From Osedax symbiont Rs1 (lineage in GTDB: Bacteria > Pseudomonadota > Gammaproteobacteria > Pseudomonadales > Balneatricaceae), in the NCBI GenBank assembly GCA_000416275.1, contig ASZJ01000093.1:330-59328 (forward strand): a DNA stretch of 58,999 nt. The letters run 5' to 3'. Both the position numbers and the translations under genes were made by a program. A model generated the notes under the pieces. That model had not been told where the DNA came from and ran no database searches. It was given only the letters and a program-made list of their open reading frames with translations. This document shows positions 27,517 through 36,771 of this stretch, piece after piece. The number at the start of each line of letters is the position of its first letter. The stretch's first letter is position 1.

Positions 27517-28779
27517 ATGACCCTATTGGCATTGGGTATCAATCATAAAACGGCATCCTTAGATGTACGTGAACGCTTAGCTATTACTCCCGCAGTCATG
27601 GAGGAGGCCTTAGTTGATGCGAAGCAATTTGCTGATTTAAATGAAATAGCGATCCTTTCAACGTGTAATCGCACTGAAATTTATTGCTCTGCGGACAAGT
27701 GTAGTGCCGATGCTTTGTTAAACTGGTTGAGTGTTTATAAAAACCTACCATTAGCTGATATTAAAAGTAGTGTTTATTGTCACACTGATCAAGCGGCAGT
27801 GCAGCATATGATGCGGGTAGCCTGCGGTTTAGATTCGCTGGTGTTGGGCGAGCCGCAAATCTTAGGTCAGTTAAAATCTAGCTTTGCTGTGTCGCAAAAA
27901 TTGCGTTTGATGAAAGGTGAATTAGGTCAGCTTTTTCAACAGGCGTTTACTGTTGCAAAAAAAGTTCGCACCGACACCGCTATTGGTGAAAACCCAGTCT
28001 CAGTTGCCTATGCCGCAGTTAGCTTAGCACAGCATATATTCTCTGATTTGCAGGAGAGCCGCGCTTTATTAATCGGTGCCGGCGAAACCATAGAACTGGT
28101 CGCAAGACATCTAGTCAATGCGGGGGTGAAGCAGATCTGCGTCGCTAATCGAACGTTGGATAGGGCGCAAAAATTGGCGGCTAATTTCAATGGCGAGGCG
28201 ATTTTGTTGGGCGATATTCCACAGATGTTGCATCGAGCCGATATTGTTATCGCATCTACCGCTTCGCAGTTGCCAGTACTGGGCAAAGGGGCGGTTGAGA
28301 CGGCATTGCAACAACGTAAGCATCAGCCGATGTTTATGATCGATATAGCGGTGCCCAGAGATATAGAAGTGCAAGTTAAAGAGTTAGATGATGTCTATTT
28401 ATACACTGTCGATGATTTGCAGCAGGTCATTCAAAAAAATCAACAACAACGCCAGAGCGCCGCACTTGAAGCTGAGCAGATCATTATTCAAGGTGTTGAT
28501 AAATATGTTTTAGAGCAGCGCTCGAGAAGTGTGGTAAATACGTTGACAGCACTGCGTAGCAGAACAGAATTGCTGCGTGATAGTGAAATTAAATTTGCCC
28601 TGAAAAATTTAGCCAAAGGGGATGATGCAGAGCAGGTCATCACTGAGTTGGCTAGAAGATTAACCAATAAAGTATTACACCACCCCAGTATTCAGCTTAG
28701 GAAGGCCAGTGCTCAGGGGCGCGGTGAAATAATCGATCTAGTGGAAGAAATCTTCCAGTTGCAAAATGATGAAGAGTAG
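27517..28779 (+). CDS. hemA: Glutamyl-tRNA reductase
   Basis: A 420-residue enzyme that reduces glutamyl-tRNA with NADPH to glutamate-1-semialdehyde, the first step of C5-pathway haem synthesis. The start at 27517 gives MTLLALGINHKTA and places the catalytic cysteine at residue 50 in LSTCNRTEIYC, the same number as in E. coli; an upstream in-frame start at 27466 adds 17 unrelated residues. The NADPH-binding GAGETIEL and the C-terminal dimerisation domain follow. It is the first gene of hemA-prfA-prmC-moeB. Confidence 0.96.
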   Translation: MTLLALGINHKTASLDVRERLAITPAVMEEALVDAKQFADLNEIAILSTCNRTEIYCSADKCSADALLNWLSVYKNLPLADIKSSVYCHTDQAAVQHMMRVACGLDSLVLGEPQILGQLKSSFAVSQKLRLMKGELGQLFQQAFTVAKKVRTDTAIGENPVSVAYAAVSLAQHIFSDLQESRALLIGAGETIELVARHLVNAGVKQICVANRTLDRAQKLAANFNGEAILLGDIPQMLHRADIVIASTASQLPVLGKGAVETALQQRKHQPMFMIDIAVPRDIEVQVKELDDVYLYTVDDLQQVIQKNQQQRQSAALEAEQIIIQGVDKYVLEQRSRSVVNTLTALRSRTELLRDSEIKFALKNLAKGDDAEQVITELARRLTNKVLHHPSIQLRKASAQGRGEIIDLVEEIFQLQNDEE

Positions 28780-28802
28780 CGCTTAGCTGTTGAGGAATTA
28801 GG

Positions 28803-29885
28803 ATGAAAGAATCCGTAAGATTAAAATTAGATAAATTGGCCGAGAGATATGAAGAGCTAGCTGTGCTGATGAGTACACCTGAAATAATATCTGATCAAGA
28901 GACCTTTAGATCTCACTCTAAAGAGTATGCTGAAATAGAGCCTATTGTCTTAGCCTTTGAAAAATTTGCTGCAGCGGAAGATGACTTCGCCGAAGCTAAA
29001 TTAATGGCGGACGATGATGATCCGGACATGCGTGAAATGGCGGCAGAAGAGTACCGCAGCGCTAAGCAACAAATTGAGACGTTAGAGTCGCAGTTGCAAG
29101 TACTGCTGTTGCCTACCGATCCCAACGACAGCCGCAACGTCTTTATTGAGGTGCGGGCCGGGACAGGGGGAGATGAGGCGGCTATATTTTCCGGGGATCT
29201 ATTTCGCATGTACTCTAAGTATGTCGATGCAATGGGTTGGCGGATCGAAATAATCAGCGCTAATGCCGGGGAGCACGGCGGCTATAAAGAGATCATATCT
29301 CGAGTGGTCGGCACTGATGTATTCTCGCATTTGAAGTATGAATCAGGGGTGCATCGCGTACAGCGGGTTCCGGAGACTGAATCTCAGGGGCGGGTGCATA
29401 CCTCTGCTTGCACAGTTGCAGTGATGCCTGAAATGGATGAAGTGGATGAAATTCAAATCAATAAAGCAGATTTGCGAGTTGATACCTATCGCGCCTCGGG
29501 AGCCGGTGGTCAGCATGTTAACAAAACTGATTCCGCAGTGCGTCTTACCCATCTTCCGACAGGGGTAGTCGTTGAATGTCAGGAGGAGCGCTCGCAGCAC
29601 AAGAACCGAGCTAAAGCGATGTCTTTGCTGGCGGCTCGTTTACAGGCGGCTGAAGAGGAAGTACATGCTGCTAAACAAGCGGATACTCGCAAAAGTTTAG
29701 TGGGAAGCGGCGATAGATCTGAGCGGATACGCACTTATAACTTTCCTCAGGGGCGCTTATCCGACCATCGGATTAATTTAACTTTGTATAAGTTGGGAGA
29801 AGTGATGGAAGGGCAGCTTGGCCAAATTATCGGACCCTTGCAAATAGAGCGTCAAACAGAGTTGTTGAGTGAGTTGGGCGATTGA
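28803..29885 (+). CDS. prfA: Peptide chain release factor 1
   Basis: A 360-residue factor that reads UAA and UAG. The tripeptide anticodon in RVPETESQG is PET (PAT in E. coli, fitting PxT), and the catalytic GGQ lies in [25 protein letters not shown] directly precedes the ATG. It lies 23 bases after hemA and 15 before prmC, whose product methylates this GGQ glutamine. Length and order match other gammaproteobacteria. Confidence 0.97.
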   Translation: MKESVRLKLDKLAERYEELAVLMSTPEIISDQETFRSHSKEYAEIEPIVLAFEKFAAAEDDFAEAKLMADDDDPDMREMAAEEYRSAKQQIETLESQLQVLLLPTDPNDSRNVFIEVRAGTGGDEAAIFSGDLFRMYSKYVDAMGWRIEIISANAGEHGGYKEIISRVVGTDVFSHLKYESGVHRVQRVPETESQGRVHTSACTVAVMPEMDEVDEIQINKADLRVDTYRASGAGGQHVNKTDSAVRLTHLPTGVVVECQEERSQHKNRAKAMSLLAARLQAAEEEVHAAKQADTRKSLVGSGDRSERIRTYNFPQGRLSDHRINLTLYKLGEVMEGQLGQIIGPLQIERQTELLSELGD

Positions 29886-29900
29886 GTCGCCGTATAAACA

Positions 29901-30800
29901 ATGGCACAGATTAGTATTGCACAGGCGCTGTTACACAGTCGGCGGTTAACTGCTAGCAGCGAGAGCCCGCAATTGGATGTGCAGTTATTACTAGCGCATG
30001 TGTTGCACAAACCGTTCAGTTATTTGTTTACCTGGCCTGAAAAATACCTGACTAGCCAGGAGCAGGCCGCATTTGAAAAACTGTTAGCGCAGCGCTGTGT
30101 CGGGGAGCCGATCGCCTACTTGCTAGGCTATCAAGACTTTTGGAGCTTGCGCTTAAAAGTCTCTAAAGATACATTGATTCCCCGCCCAGATACCGAATTG
30201 TTAGTTGAGTTGGTGTTGGGCTTAGGCTTACCTGTGGCTAATAAGGCGCAAGGTCTGCAGTTTAAAGATCAGCCTGCAGCTGGCATCACAGTGCTTGATC
30301 TTGGTACCGGTACCGGAGCTATCGCCTTGGCGCTGGCGAGTGAGCAGCCTAACTGGAGCTTTTTTGCCTCTGATTATCTGCCGGCGGCGGCTGCGTTAGC
30401 CGAAAGCAATCGATGTCAGTTAAGGCTCGATAATGTCGAAATTACTACTGGTAGTTGGTTTGAACCCCATCGGGGCAAGCGCTTTAATGTCATTGTTTCC
30501 AACCCTCCCTATATTGAAGAACAAGATCGGCACTTAGCTGAAGGCGACGTTAGGTTTGAGCCTTTGAGCGCGCTTACCAGTGCTGATCATGGTCTGCAAG
30601 ATATTAAATTAATCATCCAGCAAGCCCCTGATTATTTACTTGAACATGGCTGTTTGCTATTAGAGCATGGCTACAACCAAGGGCCGCAGGTGCGGGATTT
30701 GTTCGCCAAACGAGGCTTTGCAGCAGTGCGTACCGAGCAAGATCTAGCCGCTAATGACCGGGTGACACTAGGTGTATGGGCTGGATGTGAGCCTCGATAA
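29901..30800 (+). CDS. prmC: Release factor glutamine methyltransferase PrmC
   Basis: A 299-residue SAM-dependent enzyme that N5-methylates the glutamine in the GGQ motif of release factors. An N-terminal helical domain with QLDVQLLLAHVL is followed by the Rossmann fold with VLDLGTGTGAIAL, and the amide-binding NPPY motif stands in VSNPPYIEEQD. It is slightly longer than the E. coli enzyme (277) because of an insertion just before motif I. It sits directly behind prfA, the gene for its substrate. Confidence 0.95.
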   Translation: MAQISIAQALLHSRRLTASSESPQLDVQLLLAHVLHKPFSYLFTWPEKYLTSQEQAAFEKLLAQRCVGEPIAYLLGYQDFWSLRLKVSKDTLIPRPDTELLVELVLGLGLPVANKAQGLQFKDQPAAGITVLDLGTGTGAIALALASEQPNWSFFASDYLPAAAALAESNRCQLRLDNVEITTGSWFEPHRGKRFNVIVSNPPYIEEQDRHLAEGDVRFEPLSALTSADHGLQDIKLIIQQAPDYLLEHGCLLLEHGYNQGPQVRDLFAKRGFAAVRTEQDLAANDRVTLGVWAGCEPR

Positions 30801-30832
30801 TTAATAAAACCATATTAAGTTGGAGCTAATAG

Positions 30833-31582
30833 ATGTTATCTGATCAGCAGTTACTGCGGTACTCTAGGCAAATAATGCTCGGTGATGTAGATATAGAAGG
30901 GCAAGAGAAGTTGCTTGCCGCCAGTGTGCTGCTGGTCGGTTTGGGAGGCTTGGGTAGTCCTGTGGCTATGTACCTGGCGGCAGCAGGAGTCGGGAAACTG
31001 ATATTAGTTGATGATGATGAGGTTGAAATATCAAATCTGCAGCGACAGATTATTCATGATGAACGCAGTGTCGGCGCGGCAAAAGTTGACTCTGCAGCGC
31101 AGCGTATCGCGCTGTTAAATCCCGATGTGCGCGTGGAGCAAGTAAAGCGGCGTTTGGATAGTGAGCAGCTTAGTCGGTACATCAAATCTGTCGATTTGGT
31201 GGTCGATTGCACTGATAATTTTAAAAGTCGCTTCATGATAAATAAATGCTGTGTTGAACAAATGGTTCCCCTGGTCAGTGGTGCGGCGATTCGCATGGAG
31301 GGGCAGTTACTGACTATCGATCCTCGCCAGCCAAATACAGCTTGTTATCAGTGCCTTTACCCAGAGGCGGGTAACGATGATCTCAGCTGTGCTGAATCGG
31401 GAGTGCTGGCGCCGCTAGTCGGTGTGATAGGTTCGATGCAGGCGATAGAGGCAATTAAAGTACTGACTGGGATGAGTGGTACTCTGGTTGGGCGACTGCT
31501 GATTTTCGATGGAAAAAACATGCAGTGGCAGTCGCTAAAGTTGAAAGCGGATCCCGATTGCCCGGTGTGTGCCAAGCGTTAA
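30833..31582 (+). CDS. moeB: MoeB/ThiF-type adenylyltransferase
   Basis: A 249-residue E1-like enzyme that adenylates the C-terminal glycine of MoaD (or a ThiS-like carrier). The nucleotide loop is GLGGLGSP, and the ATP-contacting segment contains NLQRQIIHDE. Zinc is held by two CxxC pairs, CYQC and CPVC at the C terminus. Length equals E. coli MoeB (249). GGAG precedes the ATG by 8 bases. Position behind prmC is the common gammaproteobacterial arrangement. murI, often next, is absent here; the following gene is convergent. Confidence 0.9.
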   Translation: MLSDQQLLRYSRQIMLGDVDIEGQEKLLAASVLLVGLGGLGSPVAMYLAAAGVGKLILVDDDEVEISNLQRQIIHDERSVGAAKVDSAAQRIALLNPDVRVEQVKRRLDSEQLSRYIKSVDLVVDCTDNFKSRFMINKCCVEQMVPLVSGAAIRMEGQLLTIDPRQPNTACYQCLYPEAGNDDLSCAESGVLAPLVGVIGSMQAIEAIKVLTGMSGTLVGRLLIFDGKNMQWQSLKLKADPDCPVCAKR

Positions 31583-31603
31583 AGAATTTAGTTTCAGCAT
31601 GTC

Positions 31604-32575
31604 TTACCGGTAGCTGTCGAGGTTGATATAAAGATCGGTTACTAGGTCTTCTAAGGTTCTATCGAGCGCGCTAATAATGCCTAGTTTATTTAGTACCGAC
31701 CCTACAGCATAAGTGCCTTGTGCTACTTTTCCTCGATAGCATTGCGTCATGTTGATAACCACCACGTCTCGTTCTACCGCTGCCTCTAAAGCCTCAATTA
31801 AGTCGCTGTTCTGATCGGGGGGGTTGCCTGCGCCGTAGCTGAGCATCACCACTGCCTTAATCTTTTCGTCTAATAAAGCCGCATCGATACTCACTTTACT
31901 GATGCCTGGGTAGAGCAGTAGTACCGCGACACTCTGCGGTTGCAGGGGCGATAATTTGAACGATGACTGGCGATTCTCTGGCCGTGACTGGTTGAGTGGC
32001 CTGTGCTGTTCGGTAAAGTTCAAAGTAATGTCAGCGACCGCTAGGGGGCGAGAATTATAGCTAGTGAATGCAGCGAGCGCGCTAGTATCTACTTTTTTAG
32101 CGCAGGCACCGGCGATTAGTGTGCCGGCAAAGCTAAGACACACTTGGTTAACTTTACCGCTGCGTGCGAAAAGTATCGCATCTTGTATGTTGCCGGGCCC
32201 ATCGCTACGGGCTTTACACATTGGGATTTGTGAGCCCGTGACGATTACCGGCTTAATGCTTTCGCCTAATATATGGTGTAATGCCGCGGCAGTGTAAGCC
32301 ATAGTATCCGTGCCATGTAATACTATAAATCCAGCATATTGTCGGTAGTTATCGTCAATACACTGGGCAATCGCTAGCCAGTCATGAGGCTGGGCGTTCG
32401 AACTGTCGATTAACCGAGGGAACTCTAGTACTTCGAAGGGCTTTAGCTGTTCTAATGCGCTGCTATTAAAAGCGTTGGCTATCAGCTGCGACATGCCGCT
32501 ACTGGTTTGATAACCACTGGCGCTAGGCTGCATGCCAATAGTGCCGCCAGTATAGATGATTAGAATAGGTAGCAT
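31604..32575 (-). CDS. L-asparaginase, type I-like
   Basis: A 323-residue cytoplasmic asparaginase-fold enzyme hydrolysing asparagine to aspartate and ammonia. The first catalytic threonine is in YTGGTIGM near the N terminus and the second set in VLHGTDTMAYTA. There is no signal peptide, so it fits the cytoplasmic type I (AnsA) group, although length and sequence differ enough that exact substrate preference is open. It converges on moeB with only 21 bases between the stop codons. Ribosome-binding signal is weak. Confidence 0.85.
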   Translation of the reverse strand: MLPILIIYTGGTIGMQPSASGYQTSSGMSQLIANAFNSSALEQLKPFEVLEFPRLIDSSNAQPHDWLAIAQCIDDNYRQYAGFIVLHGTDTMAYTAAALHHILGESIKPVIVTGSQIPMCKARSDGPGNIQDAILFARSGKVNQVCLSFAGTLIAGACAKKVDTSALAAFTSYNSRPLAVADITLNFTEQHRPLNQSRPENRQSSFKLSPLQPQSVAVLLLYPGISKVSIDAALLDEKIKAVVMLSYGAGNPPDQNSDLIEALEAAVERDVVVINMTQCYRGKVAQGTYAVGSVLNKLGIISALDRTLEDLVTDLYINLDSYR

Positions 32576-32630
32576 AAAAAATTATCCGCTAATAAAGTGA
32601 CTAAAACCAGCGGCTAGCTTTTTTAAGCGC

Positions 32631-33908
32631 TTAATCGTCGTCATCTTCAGGAGAGTCTAAAGCGAACAGCCGCGATGATTTAATTTGATTGTCAGAAATT
32701 TGTAGGGTTTCAATGTGGTAGTGAGCTACTTTTAAACAGACATTGGCCTGAGGGATCACCTCTAGTGTTTCAGTAATCAATCCGTTGAGAGTCTTGGGGC
32801 CATTAGTCGGTAATTGCCAATTTAGTGATTTATTAATTTCACGAATAAATGCAGAGCCTTCAATAATATAGCTATTATCTGCCTGTTTGTGGATTTCGCT
32901 GCTCTGCTCATTTTGTTGGCTGGAAAGCTCGCCAACTATCTCTTCCAGAATATCTGCCAAGGTCGCTATGCCTTGAATATCACCGTACTCGTCGACCACT
33001 AGCCCCAACCGATGATTTTCATTTAAAAAATTGATCAGCTGGACCTGTAAGCGGGTGCTTTCCGGAATGAAATAGGCCTCGCGTATGGTTTGCACTAAGG
33101 TGGTTTTAGATAAATTATTCTGTTGGATTAGCTTGGTTAAATCGCGTAAGTGCAAAATGCCGATAGTCTTATTAATGTCAGAGTTAAACACCGGCAGTAA
33201 AGTATGTTCAGAGGAGGTGATGATATCGAGGATTTGCTGAAAGTCTGCATCCAGATCAATACCGATGATTTCACTGCGCGGAATCATAATATCTTCTACA
33301 GTCACCTCGTTTAGTTCGAGTACGCCAAGTAGCATCGACTGCTTGCCCTGGGGTAAAGTGTCACCCGATTCATTGACGATAGTGCGCAGCTCCTCAGTGC
33401 TGAGGTTTTTACTGTCATTGCTAGTGGTGGATATGCCGCAGAGGTGCAAAATACCGTTAGTAATCTGATTGACCACATAGACCAGTGGATACATGATCTT
33501 CAGCAGAGGGCCGAGTACGTGAGCGGCAGGAAAAGCAATTTTTTCAGGGTGCAGCGCGGCAATTGTTTTAGGAGTGACTTCTGCAAAAATTAAAATAACG
33601 ATGGTCAAGGTCGCCGTTGATATGGCGATGCCAGCATCTCCCCAGAGTCTAAAGGCGACAATAGTGGCGATTGACGAGGCGAGGATATTTACAAAGTTAT
33701 TGCCAATTAGAATCACGCCGATGAGGCGCTCTGGTTGTTCAAGCAGCTTCTGTGCTTTTTTGGCGGCTGGGTGCTTTTGCTTTACTAGGTTTTTTAAACG
33801 ATAGCGATTGAGCGACATCATGCTGGTTTCTGAGCTTGAGAAAAAGGCAGAGCATAAAATCAAGAAGCAGAGAATGCCTAAAAGTAGGCTGATCGACGCG
33901 TCTTCCAA
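32631..33908 (-). CDS. CorB/YfjD family CNNM transporter
   Basis: A 425-residue membrane protein. An N-terminal DUF21/CNNM domain with about four helices (residues 1-180) includes SSSETSMMSLNRYRLK. A pair of CBS domains follows, containing MIPRSEIIGID, then a C-terminal CorC/HlyC domain at about 345-415. Family members move or sense magnesium and cobalt. The start is a TTG at 33908 with AGGA 9 bases upstream, giving MEDASIS. It follows ypjD in the same direction, and this pair facing ffh is a conserved gammaproteobacterial neighbourhood. Confidence 0.9.
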   Translation of the reverse strand: MEDASISLLLGILCFLILCSAFFSSSETSMMSLNRYRLKNLVKQKHPAAKKAQKLLEQPERLIGVILIGNNFVNILASSIATIVAFRLWGDAGIAISTATLTIVILIFAEVTPKTIAALHPEKIAFPAAHVLGPLLKIMYPLVYVVNQITNGILHLCGISTTSNDSKNLSTEELRTIVNESGDTLPQGKQSMLLGVLELNEVTVEDIMIPRSEIIGIDLDADFQQILDIITSSEHTLLPVFNSDINKTIGILHLRDLTKLIQQNNLSKTTLVQTIREAYFIPESTRLQVQLINFLNENHRLGLVVDEYGDIQGIATLADILEEIVGELSSQQNEQSSEIHKQADNSYIIEGSAFIREINKSLNWQLPTNGPKTLNGLITETLEVIPQANVCLKVAHYHIETLQISDNQIKSSRLFALDSPEDDDD

Positions 33909-33991
33909 GGTAGTGGATCCTGTATAATTTAGATTTCGCTATTGTCTGATTAGCAGCTCTGGCTGTCAATACAAATAACAATTGTGGAAGG

Positions 33992-34798
33992 TTAACTTTG
34001 GATATTAATCAATTCAAGTACTAGTTTTGATCCGAAAAAGCTGAGCATCAGCGAAAGAAAGCCGCCAATTGTCCAGCGAATTGCCTTGTGTCCACGCCAT
34101 CCCCAAAAAATCCGGCCGCACAATAGCGTGGCAAAGATCGTCCAGGAGAGTAGAGACAACACCGTTTTGTGCACTAAGTGCTGACCCAAAATGTCGTCGA
34201 CGTAGATAAAACCTATCACTAAAGCCGCGGAAAGTAGAATAAATCCAGTCCAAAGCATTTCAAACAGCAGTCTTTCCATGGTCTGCAGCGGCGGTAGAGA
34301 GTTGAGAAAGCGGCCGGAAATATTGCGTTTTAAGGCGTGATCTTGGCGATGTAATAAAACGGCTTGAAAAGCGGCTAAGGTAAAAATGCTATAGGATAAA
34401 ATCGATAGTAAAATATGGCTGATAACGCCTGGTGCGTAAGGCTTTGGCTGGGGTTGAGTCAAGAGGAAATCCAGCAGCGCGAGGGTCGCCGCCATCGGCA
34501 GTACCACGATGAATAAATTGTCAACTTTTTGTTTTAAACTGCTAATAATCAACACTAAAGCGACCAGCCAGCTAACGAGTGAGCCAGTGGTAAAAAAACT
34601 GAAATTAATACCCCCTTCCAAGTGCAGTGACTGCTGTAGGATCAGCGTGTGAAAAACAAGTGCAACAATGCCCAGAATTTTGGTGATATGTCTGTTGTGT
34701 AAGAATGAGGTACCCGCAGCATTGACTAAGTGAAAATATTGAATGCCTGCGCTCAGCCCGTATAACAAAACTGTGATGAAAATAAAAACCGTTAACAT
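33992..34798 (-). CDS. ypjD: Cytochrome c assembly-type membrane protein YpjD
   Basis: A 268-residue protein with about eight transmembrane helices, of the CcsA/CcmC-like cytochrome-c-assembly superfamily. WTIFATLLCGRIFWGWRGHK and several conserved histidines near helices suggest haem contact. Its role in gammaproteobacteria is not well defined. AAGGAG lies 8 bases before the ATG. It is divergent from ffh, as in Pseudomonas and E. coli. Confidence 0.87.
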   Translation of the reverse strand: MLTVFIFITVLLYGLSAGIQYFHLVNAAGTSFLHNRHITKILGIVALVFHTLILQQSLHLEGGINFSFFTTGSLVSWLVALVLIISSLKQKVDNLFIVVLPMAATLALLDFLLTQPQPKPYAPGVISHILLSILSYSIFTLAAFQAVLLHRQDHALKRNISGRFLNSLPPLQTMERLLFEMLWTGFILLSAALVIGFIYVDDILGQHLVHKTVLSLLSWTIFATLLCGRIFWGWRGHKAIRWTIGGFLSLMLSFFGSKLVLELINIQS

Positions 34799-35227
34799 TA
34801 AGCGTCTCCTTGTGGGGCGCTATTTTGCCATAAAATCATAGCTGATTGTAGATTAGTTTCCTCTCATAAACAGATCAACAGTGGCAAAAAACTAGCTACT
34901 TAAGCTGAGAGCCTCTCAACAAAGCCAAACTTTACTGTGCAGAGCTCAGGGTATCGAAGATTAATTAGAAAAGGGCGCGTAATCACCTGTTTCTTGCTCA
35001 AGGTTACTTGCAGATTCGTAAAATGATCGAATTTCTCTGACAATGTTATGGTTTATCGAGCAAAACCGCTTAAGTATCGTTTGGTTCTTATTTAATCACG
35101 CAATGCGGTAGGCGAAAATAGCATGATTGAGTTACAATGCTCGATATTCAAAGCAGCTGATTTTAAAAGTTACCAACAAATCTCAGGGTCAGCGCAACAG
35201 CACAGTAAAAAGATTTAAGAGGCGAGT
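34799..35227. other. ypjD/ffh divergent intergenic region
   Basis: A 429-base gap that must hold both promoters. A TACAAT at about 35135 is a possible -10 for ffh, but no matching -35 box is clear. I see no repeat-family copy, riboswitch or small gene. Confidence 0.45.
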
Positions 35228-36610
35228 ATGTTCGAGAATTTATCAGAGCGATTAACCGGCACCCTGAAAGCGGTCACTGGTCAGGCAAAATTAACAGAAG
35301 ATAATATTAAAGACACTTTACGTGAAGTGCGCATGGCGCTGTTGGAAGCAGATGTAGCGCTGCCAGTGGTAAAAGATTTCATCAGTGGCGTTAAAGAGCG
35401 TGCGGTCGGTCAAGAGGTATCAGTTAGCTTAAAGCCTGGTCAAGTATTCGTCAAAATCGTCAACGAAGAACTTATTCGAGTGATGGGGGAGGCTAATTCA
35501 AGGTTGGATTTAGCGGCAACTCCTCCAGCTGTAGTGTTGATGGCTGGTTTGCAAGGTGCTGGTAAAACCACTACTGTTGCCAAGCTAGCAAAAATGCTAA
35601 AAGAGCGAGAAAAGAAAAAGGTATTGGTGGTCTCTGCAGATGTCTATCGTCCCGCGGCGATTAAACAGTTGGAAACACTCGCGCTAGAAGTGGGAGTTGA
35701 GTTTTTTCCCTCAGACATCCAGCAAGCTCCTATTGAAATTGCCAATCGGGCTCTTGCGCATGCAAAATTACAGCATTTTGATGTGTTGTTGGTCGACACC
35801 GCTGGTCGATTAGCCGTCGATAGCGAAATGATGGCTGAAATTAAAGATTTGCATACCGCTATTAAACCGGTTGAGACTTTGTTTGTAGTCGATGCAATGA
35901 CGGGTCAAGATGCTGCAAACACTGCTAAAGCTTTCGGGGAAGTACTGCCTTTGACCGGGGTTATTTTAACCAAGGCAGATGGCGATGCGCGCGGTGGCGC
36001 CGCATTATCAGTCAGGCAAATAACCGGTAAGCCGATTAAGTTTATCGGTATGGGCGAAAAGATGGATGCTCTAGAGCCATTCCATCCAGATCGTTTAGCT
36101 TCACGCATTTTAGGGATGGGTGATGTGCTTTCTTTAGTCGAGGACGCTGAGCGAAAAATCGATAAAAAGAAAGCGGAAAAATTTGCCGCTAAAATGAGCA
36201 AAGGTAAACGCTTTACCTTGGAAGACTTTAAAGAGCAGATTCAGCAGATGGACAACATGGGCGGCATGATGTCGATGATGGACAAGCTGCCGGGCATGGG
36301 ACAAATGGTGCAAGCAGCCCAAGCTGCGCAGGCGGAAAAAGGTATGGGTAAACTGGTGGTCATTATTAATTCAATGACCGGCAAAGAGCGTCGCAATCCC
36401 GACGTGATCAGCGGCTCGCGTAAAAAGCGGATCGCGATGGGCTCTGGCACGCAAATTCAAGATGTCAACCGACTGCTTAAACAGCACAAACAAATGGCTA
36501 AAATGATGAAAAAAGTGTCGGGCAAAGGCGGCATGGCTAAAATGATGCGCGGCATGAAAGGCATGATGCCACCGGGCATGGGTGGCGGTGGTTTTCCACC
36601 GATGCGCTAA
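35228..36610 (+). CDS. ffh: Signal recognition particle GTPase Ffh
   Basis: A 460-residue protein that binds 4.5S RNA and signal peptides of nascent membrane proteins and delivers ribosomes to FtsY. The N domain is followed by the G domain with GLQGAGKTTT (G1), DTAGRL (G3) and TKADGDARGG (G4/closing loop). The methionine-rich M domain fills the last 150 residues and contains the RNA-binding SGSRKKRIAMGSG. Usually rpsP-rimM-trmD-rplS follows; here a terminator and an autotransporter gene come instead. Confidence 0.97.
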   Translation: MFENLSERLTGTLKAVTGQAKLTEDNIKDTLREVRMALLEADVALPVVKDFISGVKERAVGQEVSVSLKPGQVFVKIVNEELIRVMGEANSRLDLAATPPAVVLMAGLQGAGKTTTVAKLAKMLKEREKKKVLVVSADVYRPAAIKQLETLALEVGVEFFPSDIQQAPIEIANRALAHAKLQHFDVLLVDTAGRLAVDSEMMAEIKDLHTAIKPVETLFVVDAMTGQDAANTAKAFGEVLPLTGVILTKADGDARGGAALSVRQITGKPIKFIGMGEKMDALEPFHPDRLASRILGMGDVLSLVEDAERKIDKKKAEKFAAKMSKGKRFTLEDFKEQIQQMDNMGGMMSMMDKLPGMGQMVQAAQAAQAEKGMGKLVVIINSMTGKERRNPDVISGSRKKRIAMGSGTQIQDVNRLLKQHKQMAKMMKKVSGKGGMAKMMRGMKGMMPPGMGGGGFPPMR

Positions 36611-36638
36611 TCGCCTAAGCTAGGGTAATCAATGTATT

Positions 36639-36664
36639 AAAAAAAGGGCGCAAGCCCTTTTTTT
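36639..36664 (+). terminator. Intrinsic terminator of ffh (possibly bidirectional)
   Basis: An A7 run, GGGC, loop GCAA, GCCC and a T7 run form a textbook hairpin starting 28 bases after the ffh stop. Because of the A-run before the stem, it could also end transcripts coming from the autotransporter side. Confidence 0.93.
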
Positions 36665-36671
36665 GTATTAG

Positions 36672-36765
36672 CACTGCATTTAATTGAGCTAAAAATCTAG
36701 CGGGTAAATTGAGAGAATAAATTTTTTAACTGCATCACCAGTGAAAATTGGCTGCTAAAACCAGC
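36672..36765 (-). pseudogene. Relic of a chemoreceptor gene 3' end
   Basis: On the minus strand this segment still reads VMQLKNLFSQFTR and stop (TAG at 36697-36699), alongside [13 protein letters not shown] and stop at the end of the intact chemoreceptor gene at 40009. About 85 bases align at roughly 75% by eye, continuing past the stop codon into CTGCATTTA. Only the 3' tail remains. It lies directly downstream of the autotransporter stop codon, so it is a leftover of an older second receptor gene. Confidence 0.65.
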
Positions 36766-36771
36766 AAAGCG